From the NCBI RefSeq assembly GCF_900188005.1, contig NZ_FZNR01000008.1:124001-188000 (forward strand): a stretch of 64,000 nucleotides of DNA, read 5' to 3'. Source of the stretch: Actinoplanes regularis (lineage in GTDB: Bacteria; Actinomycetota; Actinomycetes; Mycobacteriales; Micromonosporaceae). Below, piece after piece: positions 16,330-23,578 of the stretch. The position numbers and the translations under genes were made by a program. The notes beneath the pieces were generated by a model that saw only the letters and a list, made by a program, of their open reading frames with translations, made no database searches and was not told where the DNA came from. The first letter of the stretch is position 1. Each line of letters opens with the position of its first letter.

Positions 16330-18932
16330 GGAGCATCGTCCTCGAGCTCCTGCTTCAAGATCTCCGGGTCCTCTTCCTCCCAGTATCTACCGCCCTCGAC
16401 CCGGGAGAGATCAGCGGAGACGTAGTCATGCTCGACCTCGCTGTCGCGGGAGGTCGCCGGTGTCGGGAACACGAAGGCCGCACCGAGCACGACGTCGTAC
16501 GGGGCATTCAGCGGATGCCGCCCTCGCTTGGCCGAACTTTCCGAGATCGGGTCGATCGGATACAGCAGGAGCAGACCGTGTTCCGGTCGCTGCGCTCGAC
16601 GGAGTTTGTCGACCTCGGATCGTTTGGTCACGTCGATGCCGTCCGGAACAGCCAGGTTGATCGCTGCGTCTCGAGGACCGGACAGCGTCTTGATGTCCGC
16701 CAGCGCGTCCTCGACACCGTTGATTCTGCTACGGCGAATCATGCCGATCTTCGTGCCGTCGGGCAGCTTCCAGCTCGGCGCCTCCTTGCTCGAGCTCCCG
16801 AAGACCGCGACGTCCCAGTTGAGCAATGAGTTCTGCTCGACCCGCTTCTCGATGTACCGCTTGAGCAACGGAGGGCGCGCCTCTTCGGATCGCTCGTCGA
16901 ACTGATACTCGCCCAGAAAGCGAATGACGTCACGGTAGGTGACGTCACGCCAGAGCCTCCGATCAGAGGCATCGAGCTTTTCCGGCCGACCATGCTGCTG
17001 CGCTGCCTGGACCAACCGGAACCCGGCGTCCGCATTCTGCCTGAGCCAGTCGGAATCATCCCGGCCCGTCCGGAAATAGCGGCTCTCCACGAGGTCCCCG
17101 CCGTATGCCGCATGCGCTGTGACCGCGGTCTTCATTCTCGCCGGCGCCGTGACCAACATCTTCGGGTGCGTCCGAATCCGGACGGCGAACGTCAGCGGAT
17201 TCTTGTCCTCCGTCAGATAGCGATCGATATCTTTGCGGATCTCGGCCTCGACCACGGCCAGGTGCCGGAACCAACCGGCAAGTTCGGCAGTCATCCAGAT
17301 TCTGGGCAGATCGCCGTAGCCAGCGCGGTGACCGAACCATCGACCCATTTGCAGGAGTGTGTCGTACGCCGAAGAGGCGCGAACAAAATAGCTGGTCACC
17401 AGCCCTTCGAGCGTCAGGCCGCGACTGAGCGTGTTACCCCCGACAGCGATTGCCACGACCGGGCCGGACTCGTAGTCCAGCCGGTCCCTGCTCCGAAAGT
17501 TGTCGACGACGACCCGGCTCCGCTCCAGCACTGCCGGCAGATGCCGCAGAACCGCGTCGAACGGAACGCTCTCCTGGCCGAAATCCGCCGCCTCAACTCG
17601 GCTGCGCTCGTCCGCCCACTGTGTTTCCAAATCCATGTACAAGTCGTGATCATCACTGCGAAGAGCGAGTAGTACTTCCTGACGCAGCCCTTCGAGGGGG
17701 GCACGAAAGTCTTCGTGAATCCCTGTCTGCAGGGTGGTGTGGACCAGCATGGTCGAATGCGGTATGCCGGTCGCCCGCTCGTGGCGCGCAGCCGTGGCCA
17801 ACCAGAAGTAGAGAACGGCTTGCCGAAGTGACGGCGTCATCGTGGGCATGAAATCGACCGCGGCCGCCCGGTTGATCGGCCGCACGAACTCGACCTCCTC
17901 GTCGGGGATCTCCCGGATCATGTCCTCGCCGCCCGGAACCTCGTTCGGGTCCTCGCCGTCCAACGGATCACGGCCGAACAGCAGAGCAGGCCCCTGGTAA
18001 CCCTCCGGCGCCTTGAGCCTGACGATGAAGTCCCGCGGGTAGAAATCCTCCTTGACGGCAGGATCTATGAGCAGATTCGCGAACGGCGTCGCCGTGTAGC
18101 CGATGTAGTCGACCTTGGTGAACGACTTCAGAAGCTTGCTCATCAACGGATTTATCACCTTGCCGCCGACGGTGGCCTGGTCGGCCTCGTCATCGATCAC
18201 CAAGGTCGGGCAGTCGCGCAGGTACTCCCTCGCGGAGGAGAGCCAGTCGTTGAGCTTTTCGAGTACCTTGGCGTTCTTCTTGACCACCAGGAGCACTCGC
18301 TGGTTCTTTGCGGAAAAGTACGCCGCCGCGTTGCCTTTGGGGTGGAAGTCCGAGTCAACCGTCGTGACCTCGTGCCACTGAGCAGGGTTGAGACGCACCA
18401 ACTCGCCGGCAAGTCGCGCCTGGGTCTGCCGCCTCAAGGCGTTGTGGATACCGGAGAGCACGATGAACAGCCGATATCCGCGGTCAGCTGCTTTCGCCAT
18501 GACGGCGGTGAAGTTCGCGGTCTTGCCCGACTGGACGTAGCCGAGGGCCAGACCCATGCTCCGGAAATCTTCCGAGCCGGGATGGTCCAAGAGGCCGACC
18601 ACCTTGGTCGACTCCTCGTCGAGAATCTCGATCGCATCATCGCTCCAGGGGCGTGGGCCGCTCCGGAGTTTGTTCTTCAGTGCGGGCCAGAACCGGTCAT
18701 CCGAGCGGGGACCGGTATACCAGGTCAGACGCCCTGATTGATAGACAACGTTGGGCTCCCGCATCTCACGAATCTTGATGACCTCGGCCTCGTGCCGCTG
18801 CCTGATCATTTCGATAATGTCGTCAGGAACTCTGAGCAGACGAAGGCGCTGAACAGCCTTCTCGGGCGTGCTTCGATCCGCGATCGATTGGAATGCCTCG
18901 TACTGGTCGTCCAGCTCGTCCTCGTCCATCAT
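16326..18932 (-). CDS. Z1-domain ATPase/endonuclease-like protein (PF10593)
   Basis: An 868-residue P-loop protein of the Z1 family, a branch of superfamily II helicase-like ATPases found in restriction loci. Walker A is GYVQSGKTANF (residues 131-141) and Walker B is TLVIDDEADQ (244-252); the later segment GPVVAIAVGGNTLSRGLTLEGL is also typical of Z1. I chose the ATG at 18930-18932 because GGAG (18942-18945) lies 9 nt upstream; an in-frame GTG at 18953 or ATG at 19157 would add Cys/Arg-rich, unlikely sequence. It is the first gene of the six-gene overlapping operon ending at Vsr, with a promoter candidate at 19269-19297. Confidence 0.9.
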   Translation of the reverse strand: MMDEDELDDQYEAFQSIADRSTPEKAVQRLRLLRVPDDIIEMIRQRHEAEVIKIREMREPNVVYQSGRLTWYTGPRSDDRFWPALKNKLRSGPRPWSDDAIEILDEESTKVVGLLDHPGSEDFRSMGLALGYVQSGKTANFTAVMAKAADRGYRLFIVLSGIHNALRRQTQARLAGELVRLNPAQWHEVTTVDSDFHPKGNAAAYFSAKNQRVLLVVKKNAKVLEKLNDWLSSAREYLRDCPTLVIDDEADQATVGGKVINPLMSKLLKSFTKVDYIGYTATPFANLLIDPAVKEDFYPRDFIVRLKAPEGYQGPALLFGRDPLDGEDPNEVPGGEDMIREIPDEEVEFVRPINRAAAVDFMPTMTPSLRQAVLYFWLATAARHERATGIPHSTMLVHTTLQTGIHEDFRAPLEGLRQEVLLALRSDDHDLYMDLETQWADERSRVEAADFGQESVPFDAVLRHLPAVLERSRVVVDNFRSRDRLDYESGPVVAIAVGGNTLSRGLTLEGLVTSYFVRASSAYDTLLQMGRWFGHRAGYGDLPRIWMTAELAGWFRHLAVVEAEIRKDIDRYLTEDKNPLTFAVRIRTHPKMLVTAPARMKTAVTAHAAYGGDLVESRYFRTGRDDSDWLRQNADAGFRLVQAAQQHGRPEKLDASDRRLWRDVTYRDVIRFLGEYQFDERSEEARPPLLKRYIEKRVEQNSLLNWDVAVFGSSSKEAPSWKLPDGTKIGMIRRSRINGVEDALADIKTLSGPRDAAINLAVPDGIDVTKRSEVDKLRRAQRPEHGLLLLYPIDPISESSAKRGRHPLNAPYDVVLGAAFVFPTPATSRDSEVEHDYVSADLSRVEGGRYWEEEDPEILKQELEDDAP

Positions 18933-19268
18933 GCAGCCATACTCCCCGTTCACACGCCCAGACCCGCGCCGAGACTTCCCGACGTTCGCCTGAGATCTCA
19001 TCGACGGTTGGCGCCTGAAGCGCGACGAAAGCCCGATCGCGCAACAGATGAAGATGCAACAAGACGATGATGCCGGCCTTGTGCCGACGGCCGTATGGCA
19101 TCGCTGGCACAGCGTCGTATGAGATTTGACGAAGCGGCAGGTGACCGTGGTGATCACGGGCTCGTACGGCTTGAACCAGCTCTCCTCGGCATCATGACCC
19201 GAGTGGTCTCGGTGCGACAGGACAGGTCGCCGGCCAAGGCAGATGGGGTTGCGACGAGACGACAGAAG

Positions 19269-19297
19269 ACCCTATTTCGATTCAAAAAGTACATCAA
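19269..19297 (-). promoter_or_regulatory. Promoter candidate for the defence operon
   Basis: On the minus strand TTGATG (19292-19297) is followed after exactly 17 nt by TAGGGT (19269-19274), a reasonable sigma-70-type match in an unusually AT-rich patch for this window. It points toward the Z1 gene, about 337 bp away, with nothing coding in between. The T-run of the DUF305 terminator lies within its spacer. Confidence 0.45.
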
Positions 19298-19302
19298 GAC
19301 AG

Positions 19303-19327
19303 ATGGCCCGGCTATCAGCCGAGCCAT
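19303..19327 (-). terminator. Terminator after the DUF305 lipoprotein gene
   Basis: An 11-bp stem, ATGGCCCGGCT (19303-19313) / AGCCGAGCCAT (19317-19327), with one G-U pair and a 3-nt loop, 23 nt after the DUF305 stop. On the minus strand it is followed by a T-rich stretch including five consecutive T's (19284-19288), making it one of the few U-tract terminators here. It also insulates the defence operon from upstream transcription. Confidence 0.65.
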
Positions 19328-19350
19328 CCGTGCGCAGGATGCAGCGAGGG

Positions 19351-19935
19351 TCAGCCGTTCAGGAGTTTCAGCATCTGCTGGACCTGGTCGGCGCGGGACT
19401 GCTTGACCCGCTCCGCGAACTGTTTGGTCAGTTCGTTCGCGCCCTTGTCCAGCTCCAACTGCGCCATCTCCACCGCGGCGTGCTGGTGCCCCAGGAAGAG
19501 GTTGAGGAACGCGGTCTCGAACTCCGCGTCCTTCACCGTCTTCAAGGACTTGATCTCGGCGTCGGTGGTGCCCGGCAGGCCGCCGTGATCGGCGTGGACG
19601 CTGACCCGCTTGTCGACCGTGGTGGGTTTGCCCCATTCGGTCAGCCAGTTCTTCATCATGGTCAGCTCGTCGGTCTCGGTGAGCTGGACGGCCTTGGCCA
19701 GGTCGGCGACGTCGGTGCGCTGTGCGCGGGAGGCGCCGATCGCGGCCATGTCCAGGCCCTGCTGCTGGTGGTCGACCAGCATCTGCAGGAACATCACGTC
19801 GCGATCGTTGAAGGTCGAGCCGGCGGTGACCTCAGCGACGGCCGCGGGCGCGGACTTGGTCGGCTCGGGTGCGGGGCTCGTGCCGCAGGCACTGACCAGG
19901 AAGAGCAGCGCTACCGCTGCCATCCGGCGCTTCAC
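19351..19935 (-). CDS. DUF305 lipoprotein
   Basis: A 194-residue secreted lipoprotein. After a short basic start, the signal peptide ends in a lipobox LVSAC, then a Pro/Ala-rich linker and the DUF305 domain: FLQMLVDHQQQGLDMAAIGA and, near the C-terminus, FLNLFLGHQHAAVEMAQLEL. These paired His/Met helices (HxxxxxxM pattern) are the family signature; a cyanobacterial DUF305 protein (CopM) binds copper. The GTG at 19933-19935 overlaps the LPMO stop (GTGA), so the two are translationally coupled; an upstream ATG at 20007 lies inside the LPMO gene and would bury the lipobox. Coupling to a copper enzyme suggests a copper-handling role. Confidence 0.88.
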   Translation of the reverse strand: MKRRMAAVALLFLVSACGTSPAPEPTKSAPAAVAEVTAGSTFNDRDVMFLQMLVDHQQQGLDMAAIGASRAQRTDVADLAKAVQLTETDELTMMKNWLTEWGKPTTVDKRVSVHADHGGLPGTTDAEIKSLKTVKDAEFETAFLNLFLGHQHAAVEMAQLELDKGANELTKQFAERVKQSRADQVQQMLKLLNG

Positions 19936-20720
19936 AGCGGCAGCCAGAGGGCGAGCGTGAAGATCGACGGCTCCCAGCTGCGGATCGACGTGTGGCCCTG
20001 ACGGCACTTGTAGGAGACGCCGTTGTAGGTCACCACATCACCGGTCTTGTAGCTGACGCCCGGCGCCCATTCGCTCCCGCCGGGGGCGGCGGTGGTCGGC
20101 GCGACGGTGGTCGCGGTCGGCGCGGCCGTCGGAGGCTTGGTCGTCGGCGCCGTCGTAGGCGCCGTCGTCGGGGCGGTCGTCGGGGCGGTGGTCGGTGTGG
20201 ATCCCCCGCTGCCGCCGATGTTCAGGTCCACGCAGTTGTAGAAGGCGTTGGCCGTGTCCCCGATGTTCCAGACAGCGAGCACGGTGCGCTTGCCCGGGAA
20301 CCTGCTCAGATCCACGGTGTGGCTGACGATCGCCTCGGGGATCGCGTTGTTGTCGTTGAACGTGGCCGCCTCGACGCCGTCGACGTAGTAGACCCAGCTC
20401 GCGGTCCGGTGCCGGGCGGTCAGCACCCAGTTGAACTTGACCGAGGTGCCGACGGTGGTGGCCGGCCAGCTCCGCGACTCGTCGTTCAGGACCGTGAAGC
20501 TGGCGTTGCCGCCGTTGCACTGCTTGGAGCCTTTCGGAGCCTCGACGCTCTGCGGCTCGAACTGGATCGCGCCGCAGTCCTTGACCGTGCCGGCGGCGCA
20601 TTGGGCCTGCCGGCTCGGCGGTGACGAGACGTAGCCGTGGGCCAGCGCCGGTGAGGCGATCACCAATGTCGAGCCGGCCATCCCGAGGGCGGCCAGTGGA
20701 TAGGCGATCTTCCTGCGCAT
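19932..20720 (-). CDS. Secreted AA10 lytic polysaccharide monooxygenase with chitin-binding module
   Basis: A 262-residue secreted copper enzyme that oxidatively cleaves chitin or cellulose. The signal peptide ends at ALA so that His28 (HGYVSSPPSRQAQC) becomes the N-terminal copper ligand; His104 (TARHRTASW) is the second histidine-brace residue, and NAFYNCVDL supplies the axial aromatic. An AA10 catalytic domain (28-167) is followed by a (TTAP)n linker (~172-213) and a C-terminal CBM5/12-like module (WAPGVSYKTGDVVTYNG). The module ends unusually in TLALWLPL. It overlaps the DUF305 lipoprotein gene by 4 nt and lies 71 bp downstream of a two-component system on the same strand, which may regulate it. 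Confidence 0.93.
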   Translation of the reverse strand: MRRKIAYPLAALGMAGSTLVIASPALAHGYVSSPPSRQAQCAAGTVKDCGAIQFEPQSVEAPKGSKQCNGGNASFTVLNDESRSWPATTVGTSVKFNWVLTARHRTASWVYYVDGVEAATFNDNNAIPEAIVSHTVDLSRFPGKRTVLAVWNIGDTANAFYNCVDLNIGGSGGSTPTTAPTTAPTTAPTTAPTTKPPTAAPTATTVAPTTAAPGGSEWAPGVSYKTGDVVTYNGVSYKCRQGHTSIRSWEPSIFTLALWLPL

Positions 20721-20791
20721 CTCGGTTCTCCAGACATCGTCCCGGCTTCGTTACGAGCCGGAACGGTATGGGGACCTGCCATAACGCAGCC

Positions 20792-22096
20792 TTAAGACGA
20801 CCGAAAACCGGCCTGAAAACGACGCTCCTCGACAGCGGTCAGCAGGAAACCGACACGAGCACCGCCCAACGGGCTTCGCCCGACAACCAGTTCCCCCTGT
20901 ACGGTGTCGGCCGCCCGCCGCACGATGTCCAGCCCGAGCCCGGTCGAGCCGGCGCCGCTGAAGCCGCGACGCACGGCCGCCTCGGGGTCGGCGATGCCCG
21001 GCCCGGCGTCGTCCACGAGCAGCCCGGTCGAGGAGACGCTGACCCGGAACGCGACGCCGTCCGGCGTGTGCGAGAAGACGTTGCCGAGCATCGCGTCGAC
21101 CACCAGGATCACGTCGCTGCGCGACATCGGCACCGTCACCGGCTCGTGGCCGCCGACCACCTGCCACGGACGCTCCTGGTCCTCGGCAAGCACCGACCAG
21201 AAGGCGAGCCGGTCGGCGAGCACCTCGACCAGGTCGCAGGTCTCGGTGCTGCGCGCCTCGGTGCCCAGCCGGGCACCGGTGATGATCGCTTCGAGCTCGT
21301 CGTCGAGCAGGTCGCAGGCCTGGCGCATCCTCTCGGCGATCGGGCCGGGCGGGATCGCTTCGGCGTCGAGGCGGAGCGCGGTCAACGGCGTACGCAATCG
21401 GTGGGAGAGGTCCGCGGCCAGCTCGCGCTCGCGGTCCAGGAGGCGCCGCAGGTCGCCGGCCATGCTGTTGAATGCCTGGGCCGCGTCGCGCAGCTCGCTC
21501 GGGCCGCTCGGGGTGATCCGCTCGCTGAGTTCGCCGCCGCCGAGGCGGCGGGTCGAGGCGGCGAGCTGGCGGGTCGCCCGCACCAGTTGGGCGCCGAGCC
21601 GGTCGGCGAAGAACGTCGACCCGAGCACCAGCACCACGGCCAGGCCGAACAGGGCCAGCCAGGCCTTGTAGACGCCGCGGTACATCTCGGCGTCGCTGAC
21701 GAACACCTCGACGACGACGGTCCGGCCGTCGGTGAGCACGGTCGGTTGCAGGTATGCGAGTCCACCGGCGGCGACGGCGGTCCCCGACCGGCGCTGTTTG
21801 GCGGCGCGCTCGACGGTCTCCGGCGGGAGGTGCGAGGTCCCGATCGGGTCGAGGCCCGGCAGGTGTACGGCGAGCAGCCCGGCGCTGCCCGCCGAGGTGC
21901 TGGCCACCGCACTGGTCAGCGCGGTCGGGTCGGCGTTCACGCCGAGCACCGTGACGATCGAGGTGGCCTGCTGCCGCGCCTCGGAGATGGCCTTGTCGTG
22001 GGCGATCTGGCGGGTCGCGACGGCGAGCGGCACCAGGAACGCCAGCGCGACCATCGAGGTGATCGCCAGGGCCAGCCGGTTGAGTGCCCACCTCAT
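20792..22096 (-). CDS. Two-component sensor histidine kinase
   Basis: A 434-residue membrane kinase. TM1 (~residues 5-25, LALAITSMVALAFLVPLAVA), an extracytoplasmic sensor of ~130 residues and TM2 (~145-165, LALFGLAVVLVLGSTFFA) are followed by a HAMP segment, the H box ADLSHRLRTPLTALRLDAEA, N box DAMLGNVFSHTPDG, G1 DDAGPGI and G2 GSTGLGLDIV. The ATG at 22094-22096 overlaps the response regulator stop (ATGA), so the pair is coupled. The open frame extends 47 codons upstream inside the regulator gene and is not used. The sensed signal is unknown. Confidence 0.93.
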   Translation of the reverse strand: MRWALNRLALAITSMVALAFLVPLAVATRQIAHDKAISEARQQATSIVTVLGVNADPTALTSAVASTSAGSAGLLAVHLPGLDPIGTSHLPPETVERAAKQRRSGTAVAAGGLAYLQPTVLTDGRTVVVEVFVSDAEMYRGVYKAWLALFGLAVVLVLGSTFFADRLGAQLVRATRQLAASTRRLGGGELSERITPSGPSELRDAAQAFNSMAGDLRRLLDRERELAADLSHRLRTPLTALRLDAEAIPPGPIAERMRQACDLLDDELEAIITGARLGTEARSTETCDLVEVLADRLAFWSVLAEDQERPWQVVGGHEPVTVPMSRSDVILVVDAMLGNVFSHTPDGVAFRVSVSSTGLLVDDAGPGIADPEAAVRRGFSGAGSTGLGLDIVRRAADTVQGELVVGRSPLGGARVGFLLTAVEERRFQAGFRSS

Positions 22097-22779
22097 CGCG
22101 GGTCGACCATCATCACGCCGACACCGCGCACGGTGTGCAGGAATCTCGGTTTGGCGGCCGTCTCCCCGAGTTTGCGGCGCAGCCAGGAGATGTGCACGTC
22201 GATCGTCTGCTCCTCGCCGATCCGGACCTGGTTCCATACCTGATTCATCAGCTCCCGCCGGCTGATCACCTGGCCGACCCGTTCGGCCAGGTAGGTCAGT
22301 ACGTCGAACTCGCGACGGGTCAGTTGCAGCGGCTCACCGCGCAGCTCGGCGCGGCGCTGCCGGGGCTTGATCACCAGTTCGCCGACGGTGATCGCGCTCG
22401 GTGCCTGCTCGGTGACGGTACGGGCGCGCCGCAGCACCGCCGCGATCCGGGCCAGGATGTGGCCGCCGGAGAACGGTTTGGTCACGTAGTCGTCGGCGCC
22501 GGCGCTCAGCAGTGCGATGATGTCCGCCTCCGAGCGCCGGGCGGTCGCCACGATCACCGGCACGTCGGAGACGGTGCGCATCATCCGCAACGCGTCGGTG
22601 CCGTCGATGTCGGGCAGCCCGAGGTCGAGGATGACCAGGTCAGGCCGCTCTTGAGTGACGATCTTCAGTGCCTGGGCGGCCTGGCCGACGGGTCGCACCA
22701 CGTGGCCGGCGTCGGTCAGGGCACGGGTCAACGCGGCCGCGATGTTGCGGTCGTCCTCGACCAACAGGATCAACGCCAT
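22093..22779 (-). CDS. OmpR/PhoB-family response regulator
   Basis: A 228-residue regulator. The receiver domain has the acidic pocket LLVEDD, phospho-acceptor Asp in VILDLGLPDIDG and the conserved Lys in DDYVTKPFSGG. The winged-helix domain (~130-228) contains LTRREFDVLTYLAERVGQVI, RIGEEQTIDVHISWLRRKLG and the wing FLHTVRGVGVMM. The ATG at 22777-22779 matches the family start (MALILLVEDD); an in-frame ATG 12 nt upstream is possible. It overlaps the kinase gene and is divergent, by only 28 bp, from the secreted protein at 22808, suggesting control of both directions from a shared site. Confidence 0.94.
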   Translation of the reverse strand: MALILLVEDDRNIAAALTRALTDAGHVVRPVGQAAQALKIVTQERPDLVILDLGLPDIDGTDALRMMRTVSDVPVIVATARRSEADIIALLSAGADDYVTKPFSGGHILARIAAVLRRARTVTEQAPSAITVGELVIKPRQRRAELRGEPLQLTRREFDVLTYLAERVGQVISRRELMNQVWNQVRIGEEQTIDVHISWLRRKLGETAAKPRFLHTVRGVGVMMVDPR

Positions 22780-22807
22780 GGCGTACACCATAGGACCAGG
22801 TGAGAGG

Positions 22808-23413
22808 ATGAGCCTCGTGCGATCTTCCAGGTGGTTTCCGGTAGCCGGCTGGTTCGTGGCGACCGCGACCAGCATCGTGCTCTCCTGGGTGGCGCTGCTC
22901 CCGGTGCTCAACGCCGCTCGCGCGGATGTCGGGGCATTGCCGGACATCGATCAGATCCCGGCCGCCGACGTCACGCTGGCGCCCCCGGCGACGAGCACGC
23001 CGACCGGTTCCCCGGCCCGGTCCGCGCCCGCGACGGCGGCGCCCGGCGCGGAGCCGACGAAGACCGGCGGCCCGACGAGGAAGCCGGCGACGACCAAGCC
23101 GACGGCCGCCGCGACGACGAAACCGGCGACTACCACAGTGGACGGTTGGACGGTCACCACGGGCGCCGACGGGGTTCGGACGTACGTCCGCTCGTTCTCG
23201 GTCGAGGGTGGCCGCGCTGTGATCAAGATGACCAGCGACGGCGTCGTCTCTCTGGTCACCGCCACTCCCGCGGACGGTTTCACGGTGGAGAAGACCCAGA
23301 GCTCGCCGACTGACCTGGCGGTTTACTTCAACGAAACCAACCACAGCTTCATCATCCGCGCGATCTGGTTCAACGACGCGCCGTTTACCGAGGTCAACGA
23401 GATCGGTTCATAG
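22808..23413 (+). CDS. Secreted or membrane-anchored protein of unknown function
   Basis: A 201-residue protein. A basic start and hydrophobic segment (SRWFPVAGWFVATATSIVLS, residues ~7-26) act as a signal anchor. A long Pro/Thr/Ala-rich low-complexity linker (~55-110) follows, then a small C-terminal domain with strands such as GVRTYVRSFSVEGGRAVIKM and NHSFIIRAIWFNDAP. I do not recognise the domain. The ATG at 22808 sits right after AGGTGAGAGG. It is divergent from the two-component system with a 28-bp gap and may be its target or its sensor partner at the cell surface. Confidence 0.75.
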   Translation: MSLVRSSRWFPVAGWFVATATSIVLSWVALLPVLNAARADVGALPDIDQIPAADVTLAPPATSTPTGSPARSAPATAAPGAEPTKTGGPTRKPATTKPTAAATTKPATTTVDGWTVTTGADGVRTYVRSFSVEGGRAVIKMTSDGVVSLVTATPADGFTVEKTQSSPTDLAVYFNETNHSFIIRAIWFNDAPFTEVNEIGS

Positions 23414-23578
23414 AAGTTCCTTAATTTAAAGCGCTCTCTCGCCCGAACGAGGGTTTTCCCTGATTCGGGGACGTTCGTCGATGCCTAACGTCTCACCACA
23501 AGTCATCCAGTGGTGTGACCCATCGTCCACGGACGGTCGAGCCCGCCCGCAACCCCCCGGGCGGGAAAGGAGCAGTGC

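Larger units (their letters stand above)
18933..19350. other. Leader/intergenic region of the defence operon
   Basis: 418 bp without a convincing gene. It contains the promoter candidate at 19269-19297, leaving an untranslated leader of roughly 330 nt before the Z1 start. Short frames here have Cys/Arg-rich composition and no ribosome binding sites. The right end holds the terminator of the DUF305 gene. This is also the right boundary of the lower-GC segment; no inverted repeats or target duplications typical of transposons were seen. Confidence 0.4.

Noticed and set aside
18933..19157. N-terminal extension of the Z1 protein
   Set aside because: The 75 extra residues are Cys/Arg/Ser-rich with no similarity to Z1 proteins, and the ribosome binding site favours 18932.
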